From a virus: a stretch of DNA of 30,885 nt. The stretch spans positions 1 to 30,885 of the IMG/VR virus record IMGVR_UViG_3300032132_000313; one strand, written 5' to 3'. Under the pieces are notes generated by a model, which worked only from the letters and a program-made list of their open reading frames with translations, searched no databases and had not been told where the DNA came from. Of this stretch, positions 1 to 7,137 are shown in pieces. Made by a program: the position numbers and the translations under genes. Each line of letters starts with the position of its first letter. Within the stretch, counting starts at the first letter, position 1.

Positions 1-217
1 GGCCCAGTTCGAGCAGGAGTTGGCTCTCACCGACACTGGCACCGTGTAGCCAGACGAGCGTGCCGCCCGGCATGCGGCGGGGCATGTTGCGCGCGAGCCG
101 CTCATTGATGCGGCCATAGTCTTCCTTGCCGGCGCGGGCACGACGTTTCATTAAGCCGCCCAGAAAAGGCGAGGCGGCCTGCGTCAGGGTCCGGTAAAGA
201 TGGATCGCGGCTGTCAT
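1..217 (-). CDS. waaA: 3-deoxy-D-manno-octulosonic acid (Kdo) transferase, N-terminal part
   Basis: Host gene, truncated by the left window edge; the first 72 codons are visible. Kdo transferase is an inner-membrane enzyme that adds Kdo sugars to lipid A precursor. The N-terminus carries the family pattern: an LYR-T start, a GKEDYGRINERL stretch at about residues 31-42, and the LVWLHGASVGES motif at about residues 55-66, where the HGASVGE segment is the family hallmark. The start ATG at 217 overlaps the stop of the upstream acyltransferase gene as ATGA, so the two genes are translationally coupled. Identification rests on these motifs only, because the catalytic C-terminal domain is outside the window. 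Confidence 0.9.
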   Translation of the reverse strand, partial: MTAAIHLYRTLTQAASPFLGGLMKRRARAGKEDYGRINERLARNMPRRMPGGTLVWLHGASVGESQLLLELG

Positions 218-951
218 GTCTTGTCTGAATCCGATTGCGTCTCAGCAGGATAGCCCGCCAGCATGTCGGCTCTCCGGGTCGCCTCATCAAGCCGTTTCTG
301 CAATTCGGCCTGAATCTGCTGAGGATCGCTGTCGCGTGATACGAGGATTGGTTCGCCATATACAATGGCACCTCGTGCGAACGGATAGGGAATAATCAGG
401 CGGTCCCAGGTCGACAGGCGCGAGGCCGGTTTTACCGAGAGCGCGTAGGGCAGTATTGGCACGCCCGCGCGCTGGGCAATCATGACCGCACCGGGGCTGA
501 CGATTTCCGCCGGACCGCGGGGGCCATCGGGCGTGATACAGACCACAGTACCCGATTTGAGCAAACGGACTGCTTCGGCAATCGCGCGGATGCCACCCTT
601 GTCCTTCTTTGCCTTTTTCTTGTTCCCGGCTGAGCCCCGAATGGGGTGAAGCCCAAGATGGGCGATCGCGCGGGTGACGGCCTCCCCATCGGGGGACAAT
701 GAAACCAACATCGCGCCGTTCTGTATCTGTCCGGGCCAATGCTTCATGTTGCGGATCCAGCCACTGGGCAGGAGGAGGATACGAGAATGCCAGCCCGTAA
801 GGACGACGCCGTTATAGTTGGTCCACAAGCTGCGCGCTGACTCTTCCCCTTCGACCTTCCACCGGACGGAACGCGCAATGAGGGACATCCAGCCCCAAAT
901 CAGAACGCCGAGTATGGAGGTCATAACCTTGGATCGGAACAGGGATTTCAT
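214..951 (-). CDS. DUF374 family lysophospholipid acyltransferase-like protein
   Basis: A 245-residue host protein with a hydrophobic N-terminal segment (about residues 10-27) that should anchor it in the inner membrane. The DUF374 acyltransferase pattern is clear: a TGWHSRILLLP segment near residues 52-62, an SPDGE stretch, and ITPDGPRGPAEIVSPG at about residues 138-153 followed by AGVPILPYAL. DUF374 proteins are related to glycerolipid acyltransferases and often sit beside waaA, as here. The exact acyl acceptor is not known from sequence. The gene belongs to the host flank, and its start lies about 95 bases from the attachment site. Confidence 0.88.
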   Translation of the reverse strand: MKSLFRSKVMTSILGVLIWGWMSLIARSVRWKVEGEESARSLWTNYNGVVLTGWHSRILLLPSGWIRNMKHWPGQIQNGAMLVSLSPDGEAVTRAIAHLGLHPIRGSAGNKKKAKKDKGGIRAIAEAVRLLKSGTVVCITPDGPRGPAEIVSPGAVMIAQRAGVPILPYALSVKPASRLSTWDRLIIPYPFARGAIVYGEPILVSRDSDPQQIQAELQKRLDEATRRADMLAGYPAETQSDSDKT

Positions 952-1045
952 CGCACCGCCTTATACTGCGCTTCGGCGCGCTCACCATGAATTAGATGCG
1001 CGGGATAAGTGAATGACAGGTTGAAGCAGGGCGCAACGGGGCGAA

Positions 1046-1098
1046 TGGTGGGCGATAGTGGGTTCGAACCACTGACCCCTGCCGTGTGAAGACAGCGC
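1046..1098 (-). other. Attachment site: 3' half of a tRNA-Val(CAC) gene
   Basis: On the minus strand this segment reads as an anticodon stem (CTGTC/GGCAG), the loop TTCACAC with anticodon CAC, a variable loop, a T arm with TTCGAAC, the acceptor strand ATCGCCC, discriminator A and encoded CCA. The matching 5' acceptor strand and the D arm are absent. This is what remains at one junction when a phage that carries its own copy of the 3' end integrates into a tRNA gene. The right limit of the core is estimated from the last tRNA-like bases (GCGC before the anticodon stem). The exact crossover needs the other junction. Confidence 0.85.
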
Positions 1099-1107
1099 CC
1101 TGACGCT

Positions 1108-1533
1108 TCATGACTTGTCATCCATTGTTTTTCCAGCCTCTTTCGCGTCATTATTGCCCGGCGTTCCGCTTTCGTTGTCAGTCAGGTGCGCATAATGCGC
1201 GTCCTTCTCCAGCAATTCACGTGCACGATTGGTTAACCTAATGCCCCAGAAGGGGGAGTTTCCGCGAGATCCATCTGTCCACTGGCCCAGCTCAACCAAG
1301 CCATCCGCCTGACAATCCGCCCAGCTAGACGCATCGGTGGGGATCGGCTTATCAAACGGCCAGTCTTGTCTCGGGTCTTCAAGATAGTCTACTGGAACCC
1401 AATAACGCCAGCTCACCTCTTGATCTGAGAGGGGCTGAGTAGACACGAGCAGGAAATCCTTCCCCGGTTTTGCCCCTCGCCTTTGAAGAAAGCGCAAGTT
1501 GTAGAATGTCCTGACTTCGGCCTCCGTTTTCAT
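1108..1533 (-). CDS. Hypothetical protein between integrase and attachment site
   Basis: A 141-residue protein that I do not recognise. It has no membrane segment or signal peptide and is rich in Trp, Asp and Glu, so it is probably a soluble cytoplasmic protein. Its ATG overlaps the integrase stop as ATGA and has an AGGAGG ribosome site about 10 bases upstream, so it is co-translated with int as the last gene of the left operon. The middle part (a GLVELGQWTDG stretch, then IRLTNRARELL) looks like a small winged-helix-type fold, but that is a guess. The stop lies 10 bases from the tRNA fragment. Confidence 0.75.
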   Translation of the reverse strand: MKTEAEVRTFYNLRFLQRRGAKPGKDFLLVSTQPLSDQEVSWRYWVPVDYLEDPRQDWPFDKPIPTDASSWADCQADGLVELGQWTDGSRGNSPFWGIRLTNRARELLEKDAHYAHLTDNESGTPGNNDAKEAGKTMDDKS

Positions 1534-2525
1534 CCCACAATCCTCCTTGTCACATTCCGGGAATAATCCTCTGAGAACCGCGCATAGTGGCGTTTCACAG
1601 TCTCAACATTGTCATCCAGCAGGTAGGCCGCTTCTGCGAACGTGCCCCCATTGCTGACCAGCCACGAAGCAGCCGTCCGGCGCATATCGTGAACGGTGAC
1701 GTCTTCAATGCCTGATATGCGCTTGGCCCTGTTGAAGGCAGTCTTCACGGCTTTGACCTGTTTGCCCTTCCAGTGGACCACATAGGGGCCTTCAGCGAGC
1801 AGTGCGGCCTTGCCTAGCTGGATAGCCAGCGGCGCATTGCAGGCCACCCACGGCGTGCGGGACTTGGTGCTTTCGGTCTGGGGGAACCAGATGCCAGCGC
1901 GGTCCCAGTCAATATCGTCCCAAGTGAGCTCCAGGATTGCGGCTTTGCGCTGTGCGGTGAACACGGCAATGGCCAGAAACGTTTGCAGGTGCGGGGAGGA
2001 TGCATCCCACAGGCGGGTGAACTCTTCCCATGTCAGGAACCGGTCACGGGCCTTGGCGGGCTTTGGCGCTTCGATATAGGGCAGCCGGTCAATCCAGCGC
2101 ATCTTGAAGGACCAGTGCAGCGCTGAGCGTAGCGCGCGACATTCGGCATTGATTGTACTGTTGGAGACGCCAGCGGCGCGGCGGGCAGTGTGGTACATGC
2201 GCACTTGCGGGCGGGTCAGGTCGTCAGGCTCATATGCGCCAAGGATTTCCTTTATGGGCTTGAGCCGATAGAATACGGTGGACGGGTCGCGGATGCCGTC
2301 TTCGGTGCGGTCCTTCAGGTAGGCATCACAGATCTCGGACACGAGCGCCCCCGGTTCCGGCATTTCCATCTCGGTGATGAAGCGGGCTTTCCACTGTTCG
2401 GCTAGCCTCTGGCTTTCTTCACCGGTAGAGCGGCGATGACTGCGGCCATTCTCGGACCACGTGACGAACCAGACGCGGCTTCGTTTTCCATTGATGATGG
2501 GTCGTTTGAGATGGTACTTTCGCAT
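1530..2525 (-). CDS. int: Tyrosine-recombinase phage integrase
   Basis: A 331-residue site-specific recombinase that should integrate and excise the phage at tRNA-Val. An N-terminal arm-binding region and a SAM-like core-binding domain (about residues 55-150) precede the catalytic domain. Catalytic residues visible are R193 (TAQRKAAILEL), K221 in the beta-hairpin (STKSR), H279 and R282 (VHDMRR) and the nucleophile Y314 (KRHYARF). Nine residues before the tyrosine, where many integrases have His or Trp, there is Asp (D305). The ATG at 2525 is preferred because GGAGG lies about 10 bases upstream; a GTG at 2546 is possible. The 5' 124 bases overlap the excisionase-like gene in another frame. Confidence 0.95.
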   Translation of the reverse strand: MRKYHLKRPIINGKRSRVWFVTWSENGRSHRRSTGEESQRLAEQWKARFITEMEMPEPGALVSEICDAYLKDRTEDGIRDPSTVFYRLKPIKEILGAYEPDDLTRPQVRMYHTARRAAGVSNSTINAECRALRSALHWSFKMRWIDRLPYIEAPKPAKARDRFLTWEEFTRLWDASSPHLQTFLAIAVFTAQRKAAILELTWDDIDWDRAGIWFPQTESTKSRTPWVACNAPLAIQLGKAALLAEGPYVVHWKGKQVKAVKTAFNRAKRISGIEDVTVHDMRRTAASWLVSNGGTFAEAAYLLDDNVETVKRHYARFSEDYSRNVTRRIVG

Positions 2526-2686
2526 TCGATATAGTCCTCCAGCCACTCCATCTTGAACCGCAATAGTTTACCAAGTTTAGCGCATTTCAGCTTACCCTCA
2601 TCCACGCGCCGACGCACTGTGGAATCAGAACAGCCCAGATAGTCGGCTGCCTGCTGAACCGTCAGAAGGGGTTGCGGCCTGCTCAC
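2402..2686 (-). CDS. xis: Excisionase-like helix-turn-helix DNA-binding protein
   Basis: A 94-residue protein whose residues 7-53 form an HTH_17/excisionase-type winged helix (LLTVQQAADYLGCSDSTVRRR, then LRFKMEWLEDYI). Such proteins bend attachment-site DNA and set recombination direction. The position immediately upstream of int supports a role as recombination directionality factor. The GTG start at 2686 is chosen because GGAGGAC lies just upstream and the GTGA overlaps the stop of the preceding gene. The in-frame ATG at 2713 lies inside that gene. The C-terminal 40 residues overlap the start of int. A transcriptional-regulator role is possible instead. Confidence 0.82.
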   Translation of the reverse strand: MSRPQPLLTVQQAADYLGCSDSTVRRRVDEGKLKCAKLGKLLRFKMEWLEDYIECESTISNDPSSMENEAASGSSRGPRMAAVIAALPVKKARG

Positions 2687-2698
2687 TTCCCGTCCTCC
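2677..2698. repeat. 22-bp gene-junction direct repeat, copy 1
   Basis: This 22-bp segment is identical to 2898-2919. On the minus strand it holds the ribosome site GGAGGAC, the last codons of the upstream gene (Asp-Gly-Lys), the stop, the overlapping GTGA start and the first codons (Val-Ser-Arg) of the downstream gene. The duplicated unit is thus a complete stop-start translational coupling site. Confidence 0.9.
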
Positions 2699-2907
2699 GA
2701 AATCCTGAAGCATAGAGAATGCAACTCGGTGAGAAGATCTAGCGCGGGTAAACCCTTCTCATACGCTTGTCTGCGTGCCCGGAAGAACTCCGCCTCGTTC
2801 ATGTGCGATAGGTCTGGGTTTCTTGCCAGCCATGTAGCCTGCCACGCGCTGAGGGCTTCAGCGATCAAGGCAAGCTGATCCGCAGTAATGGTTGTCTGCC
2901 TGCTCAC
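2683..2907 (-). CDS. Small hypothetical phage protein
   Basis: A 74-residue protein of unknown function, probably helical, with a Trp-containing amphipathic stretch (LSAWQATWLARNPDL) and a charged middle. It starts with GTG at 2907 behind GGAGGACGG, and this GTGA overlaps the stop of the 121-residue protein gene upstream. Its own end (Glu-Asp-Gly-Lys) is nearly the same as the end of that upstream neighbour because the stop-start junction sequence is duplicated. No domain is recognised. Confidence 0.75.
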   Translation of the reverse strand: MSRQTTITADQLALIAEALSAWQATWLARNPDLSHMNEAEFFRARRQAYEKGLPALDLLTELHSLCFRISEDGK

Positions 2908-2919
2908 TTCCCGTCCTCC
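2898..2919. repeat. 22-bp gene-junction direct repeat, copy 2
   Basis: Identical to 2677-2698. It forms the stop-start junction between the genes at 2904-3269 and 2683-2907, with the same GTG start and the same GGAGGAC ribosome site. Confidence 0.9.
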
Positions 2920-3269
2920 AGGGCGCGGAGAAGGGCGATCACAACGTACTTCGGCATCGTTCGGTAATCTTCGTCACCGCTGGCGATCCATAGGTCTACG
3001 CCCTTATCGAGCACTTCGATAAACTGTTCTCGGGTTTCCGTCTTTTGCTCACACAGAGCTATGGATGCGTCTAGGGATGTGGTATATTTGGGGAAGTTTA
3101 CGGGCTTGCGGCCATGAATGTCATCGCCGGAAACAATCATTTCCTCTCCATCTCGCGCGACGTACCACTCCATATTTCCTGTTTCGTCTAGTGCTAAATG
3201 AATCTCGGCATCCAACTCCCTTGAACCGCCCTCTTTCTCTAAACGCGCAATAAGATCAGCTTTGGTCAT
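2904..3269 (-). CDS. Phage protein, possible ABA-sandwich domain
   Basis: A 121-residue early protein. The central part (YVARDGEEMIVSGDD, then NFPKYTTSLDASIALCEQ at about residues 79-96) resembles the ABA-sandwich domain found in many accessory phage proteins, in which a 'YTTSLDAA' segment is typical; the function of that domain is unknown. The ATG has an AAAGGA ribosome site about eight bases upstream and overlaps the end of the preceding gene by 14 bases. The assignment is by motif resemblance only. Confidence 0.7.
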   Translation of the reverse strand: MTKADLIARLEKEGGSRELDAEIHLALDETGNMEWYVARDGEEMIVSGDDIHGRKPVNFPKYTTSLDASIALCEQKTETREQFIEVLDKGVDLWIASGDEDYRTMPKYVVIALLRALEDGK

Positions 3270-3939
3270 GGCTTTGGTCCTTTAGGGCGTCACGGGCGAA
3301 ATCTCCGACAACCTGCGCAGCAAGAATTTGTCTGCACTGTTCATCTGTGATTTCTGTCAATTTGAAATCATTGAGGGAGCAACCTTCACGCGGGATGCGC
3401 TGCCATAGGTATTCTTGGGACGGTATTGATGCAGCCCTATGGATAGTCATGACGCCAAATGTGGCGGCGTAATCGTCGCCGTAGTCCCACCGTTGTTCTG
3501 CAATTTCCTCCGGGCTCGACCAAGCCTCCTCGGGGGCGGCTTCATCCCAGAACATGTCCGGCTTGCAGCGAGTGCTCAGCTCGGCATTTTCAAGCCGCAG
3601 CCTCTCATTCTCTTCCTGTAGGGCGGCTGCATCCCGCGTATCAGGTTCCGCCCCTTCCTCCGCCACAACACTCGCAATCTCTTCCAGCCCGACTCTCCAT
3701 TGAGCCGGGTCTTTCATTCCGAGGCCGTGGTACTTGATGGTGAGACGGCGGACGGACTGGAGGTCTGCCTGTAGGGTGCGGATGATGGCGATCAGATATG
3801 GAATGTCATCGACACTTTTAACTAACGCGCGTATCAGCTCCTCCCTTTCGGGAGGCTCCCACTCATCGGTAGCCATAACCTTGATGACGAGACTAACGCG
3901 CCGCGCCTCGATCTCCTCCACTTTCACTTCATCAGTCAT
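3256..3939 (-). CDS. Hypothetical phage protein with coiled-coil segment
   Basis: A 227-residue acidic protein of unknown function. A heptad-like stretch at about residues 112-130 (LQEENERLRLENAELS) predicts a short coiled coil, so the protein may oligomerise or bind a partner. The ATG at 3939 is chosen because it overlaps the upstream stop as ATGA and has AAAGGA upstream; the 15 codons before it lie inside the preceding gene. The C-terminal part has many Trp and Asp/Glu residues. No catalytic motif is visible. Confidence 0.75.
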   Translation of the reverse strand: MTDEVKVEEIEARRVSLVIKVMATDEWEPPEREELIRALVKSVDDIPYLIAIIRTLQADLQSVRRLTIKYHGLGMKDPAQWRVGLEEIASVVAEEGAEPDTRDAAALQEENERLRLENAELSTRCKPDMFWDEAAPEEAWSSPEEIAEQRWDYGDDYAATFGVMTIHRAASIPSQEYLWQRIPREGCSLNDFKLTEITDEQCRQILAAQVVGDFARDALKDQSHDQS

Positions 3940-4181
3940 TGGTCTGGTCCTTTGTTGGGGGCTCCGGACTGCATGTCCCGCCAATACTTTAGGCGGTCAC
4001 GCGCCGCTGCTATCAGCATGCGATCTTCCGGCTCCAAGTCTTGCAATGGGAATGCCTCGGATTCCACGACATAATCGAAGTTGGCGGAGAGAATGCCGCC
4101 AATGAAAAGCAGGTCGATAAGAAGGCGGTTATGGTCTTTTAGCGGATCGTCCGTCTGTTCGTTTCTTGTCTCGGGTTTCAT
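3936..4181 (-). CDS. Small hypothetical phage protein
   Basis: An 81-residue soluble protein without recognised domains. The middle is hydrophobic (LLIDLLFIGGILSANFDY), but acidic residues interrupt it, so it is more likely a packed helix than a membrane segment. The ATG overlaps the exonuclease stop as ATGA, and the stop overlaps the next ATG. It is part of the left early operon immediately downstream of the recombination genes. Confidence 0.72.
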   Translation of the reverse strand: MKPETRNEQTDDPLKDHNRLLIDLLFIGGILSANFDYVVESEAFPLQDLEPEDRMLIAAARDRLKYWRDMQSGAPNKGPDQ

Positions 4182-4834
4182 CCCACTTCATCCTTCTGCT
4201 TAAGGTCTATGCCGCCCAGAGCGTGTATGTCGGCTAGGCGTTCGTTGACGATGGCCAGGAACTCTGTGAATCGCTCCTCTGCTTCCTTGATTTCGTCGGC
4301 CTTGCGTTCGATGCGTTCGACCTTGGTTTGCAGGTGCGGATCGAAGCGCCCGTCATAGCTCATCCAGTCATTGTACTCCCGGCCCGTGCAGGCCATTTGC
4401 CAGATGCATTGCCAGCGATAATCTTCGTTGAGCGGTGCGCCCAAAAGGCTTTCAAGATGGGTCTTCGGCGTGGGGCATTTGATTTCCAGAAGCCCGTCCT
4501 TGCCCACCAGCCGGTCAGGTGATGCGCCGGCCCATTCGATTGTCGGGTGACGCACAAACGGGGATTGCTCCAGCGTTGCGCCGGTCATCATCTGATAGGC
4601 CAGCGCGGCCTCTGCCTCTGTGTCGATCCCGTGCTGCATGGCGGGGCTGGTGTAGTGGTCAGCCGCCTGATTGGTCAGCCGCTCCTGCACGAGTTCGTAC
4701 ACGTAATCATGATACGCTTTCAGGGGCTTGCCGTCACGCACTGAGCGTCGAATGATCGTGCCTGCACGGGACGCCGTGGCGTGTCCGATGCGCGCCTGAA
4801 TCCAGGTGGCGGTGCCTTGCGGATTATCCTGCAT
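4178..4834 (-). CDS. YqaJ/lambda-exonuclease family viral recombinase
   Basis: A 218-residue nuclease of the YqaJ family, which digests one strand of duplex DNA to expose 3' ends for annealing. Visible motifs are W11-QAR-I-GHATAS near the N-terminus, the helix with G69 and E73, and the PD-(D/E)xK active site formed by D107 (GASPDRL) and E117-x-K119 (LLEIKCP). The C-terminal third is a charged helix. It overlaps the ERF gene upstream by 11 bases, so the pair should form the phage's exonuclease-annealase recombination system, like Red alpha and beta of lambda. Family assignment is firm; polarity and substrate are known only by analogy. Confidence 0.93.
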   Translation of the reverse strand: MQDNPQGTATWIQARIGHATASRAGTIIRRSVRDGKPLKAYHDYVYELVQERLTNQAADHYTSPAMQHGIDTEAEAALAYQMMTGATLEQSPFVRHPTIEWAGASPDRLVGKDGLLEIKCPTPKTHLESLLGAPLNEDYRWQCIWQMACTGREYNDWMSYDGRFDPHLQTKVERIERKADEIKEAEERFTEFLAIVNERLADIHALGGIDLKQKDEVG

Positions 4835-5597
4835 TGGATTGCTCCGCTTTCTGCTTGATCCAGTGCGCCAGCTGGCGCTCGATCAGGTCAAAGCTCTCGA
4901 AGGGAAGGCTGGCCAATTCGGTCGCCTGAAAGCCCTTCTTGCCAGCCCATGCGAGCAACACACTTTCCTCGGTGCCCAGCTCTTTCAGGAGCGAATTGAT
5001 ACGGGTGACCTGCTGCTCCGTCAGGACAGATCCAGACAGCTCCTTGATGCCATCCCGATCTTCCCCGCCCAGCTGAATGCCGAGCACGTTGCAGAGCGTG
5101 TAGCGCTTGCCGTACGAGACGGTGACGCCATGCTGTTGCAGGATGTTCGTGCCCCGTGCATCGGTCATGACCGGAAGCGGGAGCGTGTCGCGTTCTGAAT
5201 GCCCCTCACGGTGCGTGCAGATGCAGGTGACGTGGATGTTTCCGTCGATGGTCTCGGTTGTCCAGCGGACTGAGAAACCATACTCTGAAAGCAAGGGACG
5301 CACGGCTGCCTGAATGTCTTCAAGCTTGGCGTAGCTGGATTTTAGGTGCAGGTTCTGGCCCGTCTTCTCAACGGCTGGCAGCTTGGGCTGCATCGCAGCC
5401 ATTGCCCGCGAATAGTCCTGCTCTGCCTTGTAGCGGTCGCTGTCGCGTTCCATTGCGATGATCTTCTCAAGGCGGTTCACGTCGATGGTCGGATCAAGCG
5501 CAACACGCTGGGCGAAGGTCAGCCCTTCCATGTCGTATTGAACAGCGGGCGCTTTGCCCTCTTCCTGCTCGACAATATCGTATTGGGTATCAGCCAT
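4824..5597 (-). CDS. erf: ERF family single-strand DNA annealing protein
   Basis: A 257-residue annealase of the ERF superfamily (named after P22 Erf), which pairs complementary single strands during phage recombination and genome circularisation. Diagnostic segments are SSYAKLEDI (about residues 87-95) followed by VRPLLSEYGFSVRW, and SYGKRYTLCNVLGIQ (about 161-175) with an acidic GGEDRDG directly after. The C-terminal 65 residues are a separate helical tail. The ATG has AAAGGA upstream and overlaps the preceding small gene by eight bases. The exonuclease gene follows directly. Confidence 0.94.
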   Translation of the reverse strand: MADTQYDIVEQEEGKAPAVQYDMEGLTFAQRVALDPTIDVNRLEKIIAMERDSDRYKAEQDYSRAMAAMQPKLPAVEKTGQNLHLKSSYAKLEDIQAAVRPLLSEYGFSVRWTTETIDGNIHVTCICTHREGHSERDTLPLPVMTDARGTNILQQHGVTVSYGKRYTLCNVLGIQLGGEDRDGIKELSGSVLTEQQVTRINSLLKELGTEESVLLAWAGKKGFQATELASLPFESFDLIERQLAHWIKQKAEQSNAG

Positions 5598-5778
5598 TGT
5601 TCATTCCTTTCTCGTGAAACGCGTCGCACTTTGCGTGGTCATGCTCCGAAATAAGCAGGGTGACTCCGTGCTTGTCCTTGCAGTGCCATTTCCGGCCCAG
5701 CGGTGTGTTGAACGGGGCTCTGCAGATCGGACATGCCAGGGGATGCTTGCTTGTGGGTGTGAGGTTGGCGGGGGTCAT
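5590..5778 (-). CDS. Small C2H2-like zinc-finger protein
   Basis: A 62-residue protein. Residues 16-36 read CPICRAPF, a 9-residue linker and HCKDKH, so two Cys and two His are spaced as in a classic zinc finger (C-x2-C-x12-H-x4-H). Such small proteins usually bind DNA or other proteins. The ATG at 5778 overlaps the preceding stop as ATGA and is preferred over an in-frame ATG 11 codons upstream. Its place immediately before the ERF gene suggests co-expression with recombination genes, but no role is known. Confidence 0.78.
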   Translation of the reverse strand: MTPANLTPTSKHPLACPICRAPFNTPLGRKWHCKDKHGVTLLISEHDHAKCDAFHEKGMNNG

Positions 5779-5966
5779 TGCGGGCTCCCTTCGTCTTTCC
5801 AGTGTGGACAAATGTAGATGTCAGGAGTTATCCTCATCTGGCCTTCATTTCCGGGAGGCGTGCAGTATCCAAACTGTGATGCCTCGAACTCTGGATGAAA
5901 CCAGACGTCCATAAATGACTCGCCGCGATGGAAGCAGTTTGCGCAGGATGGCTTGTCTTCGGCCAT
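5775..5966 (-). CDS. Small Cys-rich protein, possible zinc ribbon
   Basis: A 63-residue protein with a CANC pair near the N-terminus, a single Cys in YCTPPG at about residue 35 and a CPHW motif near the C-terminus. Four Cys in this order suggest zinc binding. Many phages carry such proteins without known function. It starts with the ATG of a TGATG overlap with the preceding gene and ends in ATGA overlap with the next. Confidence 0.75.
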   Translation of the reverse strand: MAEDKPSCANCFHRGESFMDVWFHPEFEASQFGYCTPPGNEGQMRITPDIYICPHWKDEGSPQ

Positions 5967-6397
5967 CAGCCTTCTCCTTTCAGGGTAGCGAGGGCGGCGC
6001 GGGCTCGGCGCAGGTGTCCCACGTTGAATGCGCGTTTGATTGTGGTCGGAGCGCCTACGTGGTAGACTGTGACGTTAACCGGAGTTCCGTTTGTCCAGTT
6101 CAGAAGCTCATCATTGAGGGCCGCAAACGGCTCCAGCGCCTCCACAGCATCCAGTAGGGCGGGGAGGGCGTTGATGGCCTCGACTATCAGGGCGGCGTTG
6201 ACTTCACCATTTGGCTGGCCATCAAAACCCGCCCACGCAACAATCTCGTTGCCGGTCTTGTCCATGATGGCTTCTGCTTTGCCAGCTCGGGTGAAGTGGT
6301 GCTTACGCTGGTAGTAATTGCTAAACGTCTCCCAGGGCCCCTCAGTCGCCTTTGCTCGAAACTCTCTCAGTCTCTCAACTGTATCTGTGTTAGTCAT
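5966..6397 (-). CDS. Ead/Ea22-like phage protein
   Basis: A 143-residue protein with the pattern of Ead/Ea22-like accessory proteins: an N-terminal VERLREFRAKATEGPWE segment, a central beta-rich part ending in FDGQPNGEVNAALIVEAINALPALLDAVEALE (positions about 58-89), and an Arg/Ala-rich C-terminal helix. The function of the family is not known; the genes are common in early or accessory operons. The ATG at 6397 has a GGAAAAG ribosome site and follows the preceding gene after a 12-base gap, one of the few gaps in this operon. Confidence 0.75.
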   Translation of the reverse strand: MTNTDTVERLREFRAKATEGPWETFSNYYQRKHHFTRAGKAEAIMDKTGNEIVAWAGFDGQPNGEVNAALIVEAINALPALLDAVEALEPFAALNDELLNWTNGTPVNVTVYHVGAPTTIKRAFNVGHLRRARAALATLKGEG

Positions 6398-6409
6398 TGG
6401 TCTTTTCCT

Positions 6410-6844
6410 TCAATCCGTGTAGGCGACGTATTCAAACTTGCCGTTTCCGAAACTTTCAAACCGCCCCCCAAATGTGCCACGCACGCGAGACTCCACTTCG
6501 TTTCTGGTGGTTCCCTCTGGATAGACGCCCTTCTTCAGCATGGACGAACCGCTATGCGGGAAAGACCGGAAACTGATCTTTGTGGGGTCCAGCGGTGTCG
6601 GCTTGTACAGCCTTTCAGCGAGGCCCGGCGCAAGAACGCGTTCCTTTGGCCAGTCGTCTTCGGACGCCTCCCACCCGCACTCTGGGCAGTATTCGCGGGG
6701 GGCGGCGCACGCGCCGCAGGGCGGGTTTATGTGGCAAGAGCAATTCTCCACAGGACTGACTTCGATGATGCCTTTGCAGCGTTTGCGGCCGCACGCTTCA
6801 CCCTCAGTCCAGCCTAGCATCCCTCCGTCGATGTGCCCGCTCAT
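6410..6844 (-). CDS. Cys-rich hypothetical phage protein
   Basis: A 144-residue protein with eight Cys in its first 60 residues, arranged as CGRKRC, then CSCHINPPCGAC (about residues 35-46) and YCPECGW (about 52-58). This predicts at least two zinc sites, probably a treble-clef or ribbon arrangement. Similar CSCHINPPCSAC-type proteins are common in phages of Gram-negative bacteria, without known function. The C-terminal half has no Cys and ends acidic. The ATG overlaps the upstream stop as ATGA. Confidence 0.78.
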   Translation of the reverse strand: MSGHIDGGMLGWTEGEACGRKRCKGIIEVSPVENCSCHINPPCGACAAPREYCPECGWEASEDDWPKERVLAPGLAERLYKPTPLDPTKISFRSFPHSGSSMLKKGVYPEGTTRNEVESRVRGTFGGRFESFGNGKFEYVAYTD

Positions 6845-7137
6845 GCCGCTTTCCTCTCGATCTCAATTGCGGCCCACTCACATTGGCGGGCGGTGTCGTA
6901 ACGATTGAACCGCTTGCTTGCGATTGCTCTGGCCTGCACCCAATGGTCATGGATGACGGCTCTCAGGTTCGGGCCTGCTTCCCAGTAGATCCGTTCGATC
7001 TCCTGATAGTCAGCCAGCTCTGCGAAGTGGGCTTGCTTCACATCAGCCAGGCGCTCGGCTGCGAAGGCTCCCTCTATGGCGCGTGACTGGATTTTGCAGC
7101 GCATCGGGTGGCGGGATATGTGGTGGGAGAGGTTCAT
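6841..7137 (-). CDS. Hypothetical phage protein
   Basis: A 98-residue, His- and Arg-rich soluble protein, mainly helical by composition (FAAERLADVKQAHFAELADYQEIERIYW). No domain is recognised. The ATG at 7137 overlaps the stop of the preceding gene as ATGA, so the 27 codons in frame upstream are taken as non-coding in this frame. The stop in turn overlaps the next gene. Confidence 0.72.
   Translation of the reverse strand: MNLSHHISRHPMRCKIQSRAIEGAFAAERLADVKQAHFAELADYQEIERIYWEAGPNLRAVIHDHWVQARAIASKRFNRYDTARQCEWAAIEIERKAA

Noticed and set aside
948-1151. A 67-codon minus-strand frame across the tRNA fragment
   Set aside because: Its product (GSNPLSPT-type stretch) is the usual translation of a tRNA T arm, so it is not a gene.
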